Source: JACPUW01 sp049115495 (GTDB lineage: Bacteria > Bacteroidota > Bacteroidia > CAILMK01 > JACPUW01). Taken from it: a DNA stretch of 64,000 nucleotides. The translations under genes and the position numbers were made by a program. A model generated the notes under the pieces. That model worked only from the letters and a program-made list of their open reading frames with translations. It did no database searches and was not told the DNA's origin. The stretch spans positions 620,001 through 684,000 of the forward strand of contig JAGDZV010000002.1 in the NCBI GenBank assembly GCA_049115495.1. Reading direction: 5' to 3'. This document shows positions 8,670-18,400 of this stretch, one piece after another (position 1 is the stretch's first letter; the number at the start of each line of letters is the position of its first letter).

Positions 8670-9599
8670 CTATGGTCTAAAATCTTCGTACCACTGAAAT
8701 TTTTTGTGAATTATATTGTCTTTGTGTTCCTGAATATATTCTAAAAATTTATTGGCCACGGGAGAAAACTTCTTTTGACTAAGCCAAACAAGATTCCAGG
8801 TAGACGTAAGCGGGAAACCTTTAACTTTAACTACTTCTAATTGCCCATTTTGTAATTCGTTTTTAATACCAATAAGCGGCATAATAGAATAACCAAGACC
8901 CGCAATAACAGCTTGTTTTACGGCTTCGTTAGATTTAAGAGCTAGTTTGGTTTTAAAGGGTAGGTTGTTTTGTTGCATAAAGCGTTCCATTACCAGTCTT
9001 GTACCAGAACCCTTTTCTCGGTGTATTAAAGGTAGTTCATTAAACACCGATTTGGTAAGTACTTTGTCTTCATGGTTTAAGGCTGGGCTTGCCACCAAAT
9101 AGAGCTTATTCTCTAGCAAGGGCAGCGCATTTACCTTTAGCCTTTCAGGTTCAAGCGAAACCAATGAAAAATCAACTTGATTCTTTTCAAGCGATTCAAT
9201 TACCAAAGAGCGGTTGGTCACATCCATGTCAAGTTCAACGTCTTCATGCTCTTTTAAGAAATCGGTTAAGAAATAAGGCATAATGTACTTGCCAGTAGAA
9301 ACCACCGAAATTCTTAGCTTACCAGTTAAGTGCCCTTTAAAAGCTGAAGACTTATAATTAATAGCCTGCACTTCATTAATAATGTTTTCAGCTGCTTCAG
9401 CTATTTCAAGGCCAAAATCTGTAACGTGCAATTGTCTCCCTATTATTTCAACAAGGGGAATCTCAAATTGCTCTTGAAAGTTTTTAAATTGAATAGATAC
9501 TGCTGGTTGGGTAAGGTGCAATTCCTCAGCAGCTTTTGTAATACTGCGTGTATTAGCAATTTTTAAAAACACCTGTAATTGGTGTAGTGTATAGTTCAT
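8670..9599 (-). CDS. LysR-type transcriptional regulator
   Basis: 309 aa, normal LysR length. The N-terminal winged helix-turn-helix (T-K-A-A-E-E-L-H-L-T-Q-P-A-V-S, about residues 21-35) is followed by a linker helix and a two-lobe periplasmic-binding-like effector domain. It is divergent from an unknown 109-aa gene and the SbtA-type bicarbonate transporter gene. LysR regulators of CO2-responsive genes (CbbR, CcmR, CmpR, RbcR) typically sit in this layout, so control of bicarbonate uptake is a reasonable inference. The effector cannot be read from sequence. A TTATA-N5-TATAA palindrome lies just upstream of its start. Confidence 0.93.
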   Translation of the reverse strand: MNYTLHQLQVFLKIANTRSITKAAEELHLTQPAVSIQFKNFQEQFEIPLVEIIGRQLHVTDFGLEIAEAAENIINEVQAINYKSSAFKGHLTGKLRISVVSTGKYIMPYFLTDFLKEHEDVELDMDVTNRSLVIESLEKNQVDFSLVSLEPERLKVNALPLLENKLYLVASPALNHEDKVLTKSVFNELPLIHREKGSGTRLVMERFMQQNNLPFKTKLALKSNEAVKQAVIAGLGYSIMPLIGIKNELQNGQLEVVKVKGFPLTSTWNLVWLSQKKFSPVANKFLEYIQEHKDNIIHKKFQWYEDFRP

Positions 9600-9617
9600 T
9601 AAGCGAGCTTATGTTGG

Positions 9618-9632
9618 TTATAACTAATATAA
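9618..9632. promoter_or_regulatory. Candidate LysR operator, TTATA-N5-TATAA
   Basis: The sequence TTATA-ACTAA-TATAA is an exact interrupted palindrome. It contains a T-N11-A core, the classic LysR half-site arrangement. It lies 19-33 bases before the lysR ATG and about 55 bases before the divergent gene. This is where an autoregulatory site controlling both directions is usually found. In an AT-rich genome such short palindromes can arise by chance. Confidence 0.4.
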
Positions 9633-9685
9633 AACAATATTAATGAAGTAAATGTTTCAAGTTTGTAGAATAAAGAGAGAAAAAG

Positions 9686-10015
9686 ATGAAAACAAATCAA
9701 GAAAAAGACCTAGTAAATCCTGAAGTAAACAGTAGAAAACGCAAGTACGTTTTTAAACTTGTTGACGGTGACTATTCGATTGGCCAAACCAACAATATTT
9801 TGTTTGACCTAATCAATAGTAAGATTAATTTTCATAACACTGAGATTTTTAAAAATCAAGAGAAATACGGAGAAAACAGTCCGCACTCTGAAAAAAGAAT
9901 TGCAGAATTAAAAGCTGTAATGGAAACTCTAACCAAGGTACTTGAGATAGCCGATGATAAAGGCAAAAACCTTAGGGTTAAGAGCACAATAGAAATAGAA
10001 TATATCAACAAATAA
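9686..10015 (+). CDS. Conserved-looking small protein next to SbtA, unknown function
   Basis: A 109-aa soluble, charged protein with its ATG preceded by AGAGAGAAAAAG. It reads as an N-terminal basic segment (S-R-K-R-K-Y-V-F-K-L-V-D-G-D-Y), a helix with N-S-K-I-N-F-H-N, a long Glu/Lys-rich helix, and a closing beta strand K-S-T-I-E-I-E-Y-I. I know of no function. In cyanobacteria sbtA is followed by sbtB, a PII-like gene of similar size. This protein shows none of the PII-type ferredoxin-like motifs I would expect and lies before, not after, sbtA. Shared control by the divergent LysR is plausible. Confidence 0.7.
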   Translation: MKTNQEKDLVNPEVNSRKRKYVFKLVDGDYSIGQTNNILFDLINSKINFHNTEIFKNQEKYGENSPHSEKRIAELKAVMETLTKVLEIADDKGKNLRVKSTIEIEYINK

Positions 10016-10164
10016 CGCTCTCTTTAGTAATCCGTCGAGTTATTACCAATTACTCTCAATACCAAATGCAATGTGTTAAATCACTAATTACCGTTAAAGA
10101 TTTGCACACCTACATTCTTCCAAATTCAAAGCTCGGCGGATTTTTTTAAATTAAATTCTAAGTA

Positions 10165-11136
10165 TTGGATTTACATTTACTAGCGGACAATCTTACCAAT
10201 CCCGCACTATTATTTTTTGTTCTAGGTGTTTTAGCAGTAAGACTAAAGAGCGACCTAGAAATTCCACCAAATTCTTCAAAGTTTATTTCCTTATACCTTT
10301 TGTTTTCCATTGGGTTTAAAGGTGGGCAAGAGCTTTCTCACAGTGAGTTTAGTTACGAGATTTTATGGTCTGTAATTACTGGAATGCTTGCAGCAGTTAT
10401 AATCCCCTTGTACAGCTTTTTTATTCTTAAAAGAAAGCTTTCAATTAGCGATGCAGGAGCAGTAGCTGCCGCTTATGGTTCGGTAAGTGCTGTAACATTT
10501 GTAACAGCCGTAAGTTTTTTAGAAATTGAGCAAATTCACATGGGAGGCCATATGGTAGCGGTAATGGCATTAATGGAAGCTCCAGCTATTTTAATAGGTC
10601 TAGCCATGGTTAAGATTTTTGGAAAGAATGAGGTGCATACAGAAAAGAAAGGGCTGTGGTCGGTAATTGCACATGCGCTCACCAATGGCAGTGTTATTCT
10701 AATTTTGGGTAGTTTGCTTATTGGTTATTTAGCAAGCGAGCAACAAGCACAAGGTATTAAACCATTTACAACTGATATATTTAAGGGTTTCTTGGCCATA
10801 TTCTTACTAGATATGGGAATTACTAGCGGTAAAAAGCTCGACGGGTTTATTAAAAATGGTTGGTTTACATTAGTTTTTGCCATTGTAATGCCATTAATTA
10901 ATGGTAGTCTAGTCGCTTTTATCTCATCACTTTATATTCAAGAGGTTGGTTCAATTTTTATGCTAGCCGTATTGGCAGCAAGTGCATCTTATATTGCAGT
11001 ACCCGCTGCCATGAAAATTGCCGTGCCAAAGGCCAACCCTGGAATTTATTTGCCAATGGCATTGGCTGTAACATTCCCTGTAAACATTACACTTGGGCTT
11101 CCTTGGTACTTAACCGTAGCCGAGTGGTGTTGCTAG
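10165..11136 (+). CDS. sbtA: SbtA-type sodium-dependent bicarbonate transporter
   Basis: The 323-aa integral membrane protein has about ten hydrophobic segments in two inverted halves. It carries SbtA-family signatures: N-P-A-L-L-F-F-V-L-G at the N-terminus, A-Y-G-S-V-S-A-V-T-F-V-T-A in the first half, and A-A-S-A-S-Y-I-A-V-P-A-A with P-K-A-N-P-G-I-Y-L-P in the second. In cyanobacteria SbtA imports bicarbonate with Na+. The protein is shorter than cyanobacterial forms (about 370 aa) because the central cytoplasmic loop is reduced. The start is TTG; no closer ATG fits. In a heterotroph it would feed carboxylases such as PEP or pyruvate carboxylase. A LysR gene lies divergently upstream. Confidence 0.88.
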   Translation: MDLHLLADNLTNPALLFFVLGVLAVRLKSDLEIPPNSSKFISLYLLFSIGFKGGQELSHSEFSYEILWSVITGMLAAVIIPLYSFFILKRKLSISDAGAVAAAYGSVSAVTFVTAVSFLEIEQIHMGGHMVAVMALMEAPAILIGLAMVKIFGKNEVHTEKKGLWSVIAHALTNGSVILILGSLLIGYLASEQQAQGIKPFTTDIFKGFLAIFLLDMGITSGKKLDGFIKNGWFTLVFAIVMPLINGSLVAFISSLYIQEVGSIFMLAVLAASASYIAVPAAMKIAVPKANPGIYLPMALAVTFPVNITLGLPWYLTVAEWCC

Positions 11137-11137
11137 C

Positions 11138-11500
11138 TTATTCTTCTCTGTGAACAGTATCAATTGAAAATGCAGGTAAACAAACCGCAATGTATTCAGC
11201 CCCTTCATTTTGCGGAGTACTGTATTTAACCCATTCGTTTGCATTGCAAATAATGGCTTCGCCAGCTTGTACATTAAATGTTTCGGCTTTAGTTTCTACT
11301 TTTAAGGCACCTTTTAGTACGAGCGTATATTCATCAAATTCTGGTGTTTGAGCAGGTTCGTGCCATCCACCAGGGCTTTTCATATGCGCAATACTGGTAG
11401 TAGTTGTTTGGCTGTTTACTCGTCCAATATATTCCTTTATAATTTTAGGTTTGTTGCCAGCCGATTTGATTTGAGTAGGTTGTTTAATTAACGTTGCCAT
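11138..11500 (-). CDS. Single-domain cupin protein
   Basis: A small cupin-2 barrel, about 120 aa. The strands P-E-F-D-E-Y-T-L-V-L-K-G-A-L and V-Q-A-G-E-A-I-I-C-N-A-N-E-W-V form the two cupin motifs. The first His of motif 1 is replaced by F-D-E-Y, so a typical metal site is incomplete. The ATG at 11500 (M-A-T-L-I-K-Q-P-T-Q) gives the usual family length; ATGs or longer starts at 11530 and 11548 are possible, and the latter would overlap the divergent gene. It ends one base from the sbtA stop. Its ligand or reaction is unknown. Confidence 0.82.
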   Translation of the reverse strand: MATLIKQPTQIKSAGNKPKIIKEYIGRVNSQTTTTSIAHMKSPGGWHEPAQTPEFDEYTLVLKGALKVETKAETFNVQAGEAIICNANEWVKYSTPQNEGAEYIAVCLPAFSIDTVHREE

Positions 11501-11541
11501 TTTTGAGCTTTTAGTTAATACAATTTTCATGTTTATTTGTT

Positions 11542-13416
11542 TTGTCACAATACGTTTTGAGAAATAAGGTTTTAATAATTATGGTTTTTGTAGCCGCTGG
11601 CTTTTGGGCCAAAGGCACCCATGTAGTGGGCGGAGAAGTGTATTACAACTACGTGGGTAACGATAGCTACTATGTGCATTTACAAGTGTATGTTGACTGT
11701 GAAAATGGAAGGCCAAGGGCGATATCGGCAGATTCAACGGGTACCATAGCCATTTATGAAAACCTTACTTATAACCTTAAAAAACAAAGAGAAGTTTGGC
11801 GCACTGGACCTTTAAGGCTTAACAAAACGCAATACAATTGCATTGAGCCTCCTACAGGAGTTTGTGTGGATATGTACGAGTTTGATACCGTTTTTGTACT
11901 CAACCCTAACACCTTTGGTTATTACATTGCTTTTCAGCGTTGTTGTAGAAATGGTTCATTATTAAATATTGAAGATCCGCTAGGTACAGGTGCTACTTAT
12001 TCAGCTTTTATACCACCAATTGACCAATTTGGAATTAACAGCAACCCTAGATTTAAAGAACGGCCACCAAATTACTTATGCGTAAACGAACGTTTTGAGT
12101 TTGATCATTCAGCTACAGATCTAGATGGAGATTCATTGGTTTACAGGATTTGCGCTCCTAAAAATATGCGAAGCACAACCCCTCCTAAGCCTTTAATACC
12201 AGAAGCACCGCCATATTTTGATGTAATTTGGAAGGCACCTTATGATCAGAATAATCCGCTACCAGTTAAAAATAAATTTAGTGTTAAGTCAGATGGTAAA
12301 CTGCAGTTTTGGCCTACACAGCTAGGGCAATATGTTTTTGCAGTTTGCGTAGATGAATATAGAGAAGGCGAGTTTTTAAGTTCAACTTGGCGAGATTATC
12401 AGTTTAACGTAATGCCTTGCAAATTCAATGTAAAATCGAATTTCAGCGTAAATTCTATTATTTGTGGTAAATCATTAGAGTTTAAAGATGAATCTAAAGG
12501 TGCTACTGAAGTTAAATGGAAAGTAGAAGGCCCTGGTTTTTACGAAGTATCCGATAATCGTAATTATGTAATAGATAGCCTGCTCCCTGGTAAATACAAA
12601 GCAAGTTTGGTGGCAAATAATGGAAATTGTACCGACACTTTTGTGCAGCGTTTTACGGTTTTACCCAATTTTGAAACAAGTAATATATCGTTGAGCAAAT
12701 GCAAAACAGATACACTCATTTTGCCGCAAAGGAGTTTTTATGGGGTTGAAACTATTTGGCATGATAGCTCAGGTTTATTAAATATTGATACATTAAAGGC
12801 TTTTGCTGGCCAAACTGATGAGCTATTTATTCATAAAGGCGATTTTAATGGTTGCCGTTTTGTAGATAGTTATTTTGTTGATGTATTGATTGATTCCTTT
12901 AGTGTTAACCTAGATACTGTACCCCATTGTTTAGGTGAAATTTTTTCATTCTCTCTAAATAAAATTAGTCAATATGATAGTGTCGTTTGGTCGGTAAAAT
13001 CAGGGGCATTTTCAGAAAGGTTTAAAAAACTGGTATTTCAAGGTGAATTATTAAAGGTAGATCTTAAGCTAATTGAAGGTAATTGCAAAGATTCAGTAAC
13101 ATATATGGTTAAAGCCCATGGAGAAGGCAACATCGAATTTGAAAAGCCCAATATAATTACACCAAATAACGATGGATTTAACGATTGCTATAAACCATTG
13201 GTAAAAGAAGCAAGAGATGTTGCCTGCGATAATTACTCAATTACCATTTATAATAGATGGGGAGGCAAAGTTTATGAGGAAATTGAATCTTCTGAAATTC
13301 CTTGCTGGGATGCAATAAACTACAGGGGAGGAGGAAAAGTGCTTGCAGGAGTTTATTATGTTTTTGTAGAAGTAGATGGCTATTCATTTAACCACACTAT
13401 TCATGTGGTATACTAA
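11542..13416 (+). CDS. Gliding motility-associated C-terminal domain protein, T9SS type B cargo
   Basis: A secreted protein of about 620 aa. The start is uncertain: TTG 11542 and TTG 11557 both lead into a signal peptide ending W-A-K-G; T-H-V-V-G-G-E-V-Y-Y follows, typical of this cargo class. The middle has Cys-containing Ig-like strands. The last 90 residues are the type B T9SS domain: I-I-T-P-N-N-D-G-F-N-D, Y-N-R-W-G-G-K-V-Y and L-A-G-V-Y-Y-V-F. Such proteins are exported by T9SS and often remain at the cell surface as adhesins. It is the smallest of three type B cargoes in the window. Confidence 0.88.
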   Translation: MSQYVLRNKVLIIMVFVAAGFWAKGTHVVGGEVYYNYVGNDSYYVHLQVYVDCENGRPRAISADSTGTIAIYENLTYNLKKQREVWRTGPLRLNKTQYNCIEPPTGVCVDMYEFDTVFVLNPNTFGYYIAFQRCCRNGSLLNIEDPLGTGATYSAFIPPIDQFGINSNPRFKERPPNYLCVNERFEFDHSATDLDGDSLVYRICAPKNMRSTTPPKPLIPEAPPYFDVIWKAPYDQNNPLPVKNKFSVKSDGKLQFWPTQLGQYVFAVCVDEYREGEFLSSTWRDYQFNVMPCKFNVKSNFSVNSIICGKSLEFKDESKGATEVKWKVEGPGFYEVSDNRNYVIDSLLPGKYKASLVANNGNCTDTFVQRFTVLPNFETSNISLSKCKTDTLILPQRSFYGVETIWHDSSGLLNIDTLKAFAGQTDELFIHKGDFNGCRFVDSYFVDVLIDSFSVNLDTVPHCLGEIFSFSLNKISQYDSVVWSVKSGAFSERFKKLVFQGELLKVDLKLIEGNCKDSVTYMVKAHGEGNIEFEKPNIITPNNDGFNDCYKPLVKEARDVACDNYSITIYNRWGGKVYEEIESSEIPCWDAINYRGGGKVLAGVYYVFVEVDGYSFNHTIHVVY

Positions 13417-13420
13417 AAGG

Positions 13421-14020
13421 TTAAATAGATAATCTTCTATTTACTTCTTTATAATAGTCGTCAGATTTATCTACTTGAAGTTGATTTAGAATCATTTTAG
13501 CATCATCAATATTTACATTTCCTGTAATATCGAATAATGAGTGATGAATACTTAAAAGAATAGGTCTATGCCATTTCTCATTGTCAATAAGTTCCCTGTA
13601 GAGAGACAGCTTCAGGTCAAAAGGAACAGGCCCAGATTCGTTTAACAGAGTGCCAATAACTTCATTTGAGGTAGAACGCTTTAAAATTTGATTCCAGGCT
13701 TCGTTTACTGTAAGCTTATCTCTAAAAAATTCAACCCATAATAAGTACTTTAATTCATCGCTTACTATGCCTTCAGCACTCTCTAGTTCATTTACAAAAC
13801 GATCCCAAAATTTTGACTTAAGCTCAGCATCGAATTTGTCATAAAGTTTTACCAAACAATATGATGTAAAGTAAGAAGGCTTTTGCGAAAAGATAGAAAA
13901 TAACAGTTGCAGCCTGTATTCTAGGGAGCCAATATCATTATTGACTGTTACGAGTTCGGCCAGCTCTTGGGCTTCAGTAGTACCCCAATTGGCTTCAGAT
14001 ATAAGTCTTTCCCATTCCAT
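13421..14020 (-). CDS. Soluble helical protein of unknown function (199 aa)
   Basis: A 199-aa protein without signal peptide or membrane segments. It is predicted almost entirely helical and rich in Trp, Leu, Glu and Asp, beginning M-E-W-E-R-L-I-S-E-A-N-W-G-T-T-E. The repeated helix-turn-helix texture could be HEAT- or TPR-like, but no repeat consensus is clear. It ends five bases from the convergent type B cargo gene. No function is proposed. Confidence 0.65.
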   Translation of the reverse strand: MEWERLISEANWGTTEAQELAELVTVNNDIGSLEYRLQLLFSIFSQKPSYFTSYCLVKLYDKFDAELKSKFWDRFVNELESAEGIVSDELKYLLWVEFFRDKLTVNEAWNQILKRSTSNEVIGTLLNESGPVPFDLKLSLYRELIDNEKWHRPILLSIHHSLFDITGNVNIDDAKMILNQLQVDKSDDYYKEVNRRLSI

Positions 14021-14220
14021 TTTGCAAGTTGTTACCCAAATTTATGAAAACGATCAATACGAGAATCTTGTAGTGTAAATGTTAGATAAGATTTAGTCTA
14101 AGACCTAGTTTGGTAAAGAGAAAAATTGACGGTGTCTATGAGTTAAATTTTATGTTTCTTATTTAGAAATTTCCATTCAGAATATTCCGATATTTATTGA
14201 TACACCTTCTTGAGAATTGC

Positions 14221-14706
14221 TCAATTTGACTTTTTGATAATTACTCTTTTTCTCATCTTTCTTTTATCCAATAAATACTGTAAAACTGAAAGACCAATAA
14301 ACGTAAACCCAAGTAATAACGCAATTAAGCCATTATTGGTTTTTTCACTAAGCCTTTCTTTTTGGTCAATAAATTCAAGGTTTCCCTTCTTTAAACCTCT
14401 AATGCTTGCGTTGTATTTTCTTAAGTCGGTGTCAGCGTCAATAGTAATGGTGAGTTTATCATAAGTTTTTACGTTTTGCTTAAAAAGCTTCTTGTTAAAT
14501 GAACCAGTGTGAATGCTGCTGATGTAAAATTTATTTGAAACTTCATTAAGCTCAATTATGTACTCTGTGCCTGTAGAGTTACTATACTTTTTTTCGAATG
14601 ACTTTAATGAACCATATATAACCGTGGTCTCAGTTTGCTTATCATTAAAATTAGTAAGTCCAAGAACCACACACAAAATTCCCACACCAAAAACAAAGTA
14701 ATTCAT
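14221..14706 (-). CDS. Two-helix membrane protein of unknown function
   Basis: The 161-aa protein has a hydrophobic segment at residues 3-20 (F-V-F-G-V-G-I-L-C-V-V-L-G-L), a soluble middle of about 90 residues with beta character, and a second membrane segment near residues 123-143 (L-I-A-L-L-L-G-F-T-F-I-G-L-S-V-L). A strongly basic tail (D-K-R-K-M-R-K-R-V-I-I-K-K) suggests the ends are cytoplasmic and the middle periplasmic. It is the last gene of a minus-strand trio with the DUF1272 and monooxygenase-like genes. I recognise no family. Confidence 0.65.
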   Translation of the reverse strand: MNYFVFGVGILCVVLGLTNFNDKQTETTVIYGSLKSFEKKYSNSTGTEYIIELNEVSNKFYISSIHTGSFNKKLFKQNVKTYDKLTITIDADTDLRKYNASIRGLKKGNLEFIDQKERLSEKTNNGLIALLLGFTFIGLSVLQYLLDKRKMRKRVIIKKSN

Positions 14707-14730
14707 ATATTTTGAAGAATAATATCTGGA

Positions 14731-15042
14731 TTAAAACTCATAATCTCTTTCTACTAATGCAATTCTTGTTTTGTAAGACTTGTACCATTCTTTTTTGCCA
14801 ATTTCTTGAGCTGCTTTGTGTTTTGCATTGGCTTTCCAAGCTCTGATTGACTCAAGATCTTTCCAATAGGAGATGGTAATGCCTACTTCTTCTCTTGCAC
14901 TTTCTAAACCCAAATAGCCCGGCTGATCTTTTGCTAACTCTTCCATGAGCTCTGCGGTTTTGTAATAGCCATTGTCAACATTGGTTCTTGTATTGGTGAA
15001 AATTACAGCGTAATATGGTGGTTTAGGTGTTTCAGCTATCAT
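14731..15042 (-). CDS. Antibiotic biosynthesis monooxygenase (ABM) domain protein
   Basis: A 103-aa single-domain protein of the dimeric alpha/beta-barrel ABM superfamily. Its strands Y-Y-A-V-I-F-T-N-T-R, the P-G-Y-L-G-L-E-S-A-R segment and I-S-Y-W-K-D-L-E-S-I-R-A-W-K, followed by H-K-A-A-Q, are characteristic. Family members include cofactor-free monooxygenases, haem-degrading enzymes and many of unknown role. No haem-ligand pattern is obvious. It lies six bases downstream of the DUF1272 gene, so the two are probably one transcript. Confidence 0.85.
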   Translation of the reverse strand: MIAETPKPPYYAVIFTNTRTNVDNGYYKTAELMEELAKDQPGYLGLESAREEVGITISYWKDLESIRAWKANAKHKAAQEIGKKEWYKSYKTRIALVERDYEF

Positions 15043-15048
15043 TTGGTT

Positions 15049-15330
15049 TTATCTTTTATGTGGTGGAATGTTCCTGTTTTTTTCTAAGAAGGCGTTCTTT
15101 TTTACGGGCTTTAAAACTGTCTTTATAGAAGCTGGGTGGCTGTTGAGTCTTTCTTTTGGTCTTATGGGTCTCTTTTCAAAGCCGCCACCACAATTTGGGC
15201 AAACATTAATAAGTACTTGTTCAACGCAATCTTGGCAAAATGTACATTCAAAAGTGCAAATCATGGCTTCGGTGCTATCTGGTGTCAAAGCTTTATTGCA
15301 GTTCTCGCAATTGGGTCTTAGTTCAAGCAT
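15049..15330 (-). CDS. DUF1272 zinc-ribbon-like protein
   Basis: A roughly 93-aa protein with three Cys pairs: C-E-N-C near the N-terminus, C-T-F-E-C-x-x-C-x-D-C, and C-P-N-C-G-G-G. The opening M-L-E-L-R-P-N-C-E-N-C is the DUF1272 signature, so ATG 15330 is preferred over TTG 15342. The cysteines probably bind two zinc ions. The tail is basic and likely disordered. The family's role is unknown. Confidence 0.88.
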   Translation of the reverse strand: MLELRPNCENCNKALTPDSTEAMICTFECTFCQDCVEQVLINVCPNCGGGFEKRPIRPKERLNSHPASIKTVLKPVKKNAFLEKNRNIPPHKR

Positions 15331-15459
15331 AAATGTGTCCAAATTATTTTGAAAATATAATTACCGAATTTAGATATTACATATTTAGTGTAAAGCAATT
15401 TTGAGAAAGCACAATATCTAAACTTAAAACTAAATCACTCCGTTTACATTTGCCAAAAA

Positions 15460-15481
15460 CCCGAATCATTATAGGTTCGGG
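15460..15481 (+). promoter_or_regulatory. Hairpin in the leader of mfd
   Basis: CCCGAATC at 15460-15467 can pair with GGTTCGGG at 15474-15481 (one G-U pair) around a six-base loop. It is the strongest GC hairpin in an otherwise AT-rich leader. It ends 14 bases before the GTG start of mfd, where it could affect ribosome access or mark an operator. It might equally be a terminator remnant. Confidence 0.35.
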
Positions 15482-15495
15482 ATAGAACTGTTGTT

Positions 15496-18400
15496 GTGAA
15501 GCTCGAAGAATTACTACTCAAATACCAAAATCACCCCAAACTTACTGATCTAAGTAGCGCCATTTCTAAACCCCAAACCAAAGTGCAGGTTAAGGGTCTA
15601 GCAGGCTCAGCGCTTTCTTTTGTCACGGCAGCGATAAGCCAAAAGCAATCTTCATTTCATCATTTATTGGTGCTTAATAGTTTTGAAGATTGTCAATACC
15701 TGGCCAATGACCTTGAAATTTTTGTACCTAAGAGCAGGGTTTTGCTTTTCCCATCGCCATACAAAAAGCATAAGTTTATTGAAGCTTTTGATAATAACCA
15801 TATTCAGCAACGAAGTGAAGTATTAGATAGACTTAAAAACTCACTAAACACGCCGCACTTTGTAATAACCTACCCTGAAGCCATGGTAGAAAAAGTGGTT
15901 TCGGCCAACTTTATTCAAGAAAATACTTTTACTGTTAACGTAGGCGATGAGTTAGATGTAGACTTTATTCTTGACTTTTTGATTGAATACAATTTTGAGC
16001 GTGTAGACTTTGTGTACGAGCCGGGCACTTTTTCAATTCGTGGTGGAATTGTAGATGTTTTTTCATACAGCAACGAGAAGCCCTATAGAATTGAACTTTT
16101 TGGTGATGAAATAGAAACCATTAAGGAGTTTGATCCTGAGACACAATTATCAGAACGCAGGCTTCAAAATATTAATATTCTCCCAAATTTTGAAAACAAG
16201 GAGTCGAGCAATTCAAGGGAAGATTTCTTTAGTTTCTTGCCAGATAACTTTTTAATTTGGAGCGAAGGTGTTACCGATTTCAATTCAGCGGTAGAAGATT
16301 TTCATGAAAGAGCAAAGAAGCTTCCAGAAGATGCGTCAGAAAAGCTGAAACATACTTTAGAACACCATCTCTCATCTTCTGAATCTTTAGTGCAGAGTTT
16401 AGAAAATAGAAGGATTGTAGAAATGAACCCAACACCATTTTTTAGTGTAAATGCGCGGGTTCAATTTCATTTTCAACCACAACCTGTTTTCAACAAAAGG
16501 TTTGAACTTTTGGCCGATAAACTTGAAGCCAATAGAAATGCTAAAACTTCAACCTATATTTTCTCCGATAGTAAAAATCAATTAGAAAGAATTTACTCAA
16601 TTCTAGAAGATATTGAGCGACCAAGTGATTTTATTGCGATATATAAGAATCTTCATAAAGGATTTGTAGACAACGATTTAAATGTGGCGTGTTACACAGA
16701 GCACGAGATTTTCAATCGATTTAAAAACCCAAGGTCAAGAAAAACCTACAATCAAGAAAAGGCAATTTCGCTAAAGGAGCTTTATCAGCTACAACCGGGT
16801 GATTTTATAGTTCATATAGACCACGGAGTGGGTAAATTTTCTGGTCTCGAAAAGATTGATGTAACAGGCAAAAAACAAGAAGCCATAAGAATACAGTATA
16901 AAGGTGGTGATTTGCTCTATGTAAATATCCACTCTTTACATAAAATTTCAAGGTTTACAGGGTCAGAAGGTAAGCAGCCAAGCGTGCACAAACTGGGTGG
17001 CGCGGCTTGGAGCAAGATGAAAGAAAAGACCAAGAGCAAGGTTAAAGACATTGCTCGCGACTTGATTAAACTTTATGCAGCGCGAAAGACTCAACCCGGC
17101 TACCAATTTGAACCTGATGGTTATTTACAAAATGAGCTAGAAGCATCATTTATTTATGAAGATACACCTGATCAAGCTAAAGCCACTGCAGAAGTAAAAG
17201 CTGATATGGAAAAGCCAAGTCCAATGGATCGATTGGTTTGTGGTGATGTAGGTTTTGGTAAAACTGAAGTAGCTATTCGTGCAGCATTTAAATCAGCTGT
17301 AAATGGCAAACAAACAGCTGTTTTAGTGCCCACAACTGTTTTGGCGCTTCAGCATTACAAAACGTTTAAAGAAAGGTTAGGGGATTTTCCTGTTGAGGTT
17401 GATTACGTAAACCGTTTTAAATCTACCAAACAAATAAAAGAAACACTAGCACGAGCTGCTGAAGGAAAAATTGATATACTGGTAGGTACCCATCGATTGC
17501 TATCTAAAGATATTAAGTTTAAAGATTTAGGCCTCTTAGTTATTGACGAAGAGCAAAAGTTTGGTGTTGCTGCCAAAGAAAAGCTCAAAGCGCTAAAAGT
17601 AAATGTAGATACATTAACTCTTACAGCAACTCCAATTCCTAGAACACTTCAGTTTAGTTTAATGGGAGCTAGAGATTTTTCAACCATAAATACACCACCG
17701 CCAAATAGGCAACCTATTGATACCAGATTGCACGTATTTAACGATGAAATTTTAGCTGAAGCCATTAATTACGAGATTGCAAGAGATGGCCAAGTGTTTT
17801 TTGTGCATAATCGTATCAAAGACATTTACCATTTTGCTGAGAAGATTGAAGCCATGTGCCCAGGTGTAAAAGTGGCGGCAGCTCATGGCCAAATGGATGG
17901 AAAGCAGCTTGAAGAGATAATGGTAGCCTTTGTAAATGGATTCTACGATGTATTGGTTTCTACGAGTATAATTGAGAGTGGAATTGACATTTCAAACGCA
18001 AATACCATAATTATAAATAGTGCGCACAACTTTGGTTTAAGTGATCTTTACCAAATGCGCGGAAGGGTAGGGCGTTCAAACAAAAAGGCATATTGCTACT
18101 TATTTACACCACCAAAACATATGCTTACTGATGTAGCGCGAAAAAGGCTTTCGGCCATTGAGCAACATAGTGATTTAGGAAGTGGTTTTCATATTGCCAT
18201 GCGAGATTTGGATATTAGAGGAGCTGGTAATATTCTTGGCGCTGAGCAAAGCGGATTTATAGCAGATATTGGTGTTGAGATGTATCAAAAGATTTTAAAT
18301 GAAGCGCTTCAAGAATTGAAAGATAGCGAATTTAAAGACTTGTTTAAAGATCAACCAGCACCAGTTTTTAAACGCGATTGTCAGATTGACACTGATATGG

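Noticed and set aside
14210..14464. Plus-strand frame of 84 codons with hydrophobic product
   Set aside because: Antisense to the two-helix membrane protein gene; hydrophobic strings arise easily on the reverse of Lys/Glu-rich sequence.
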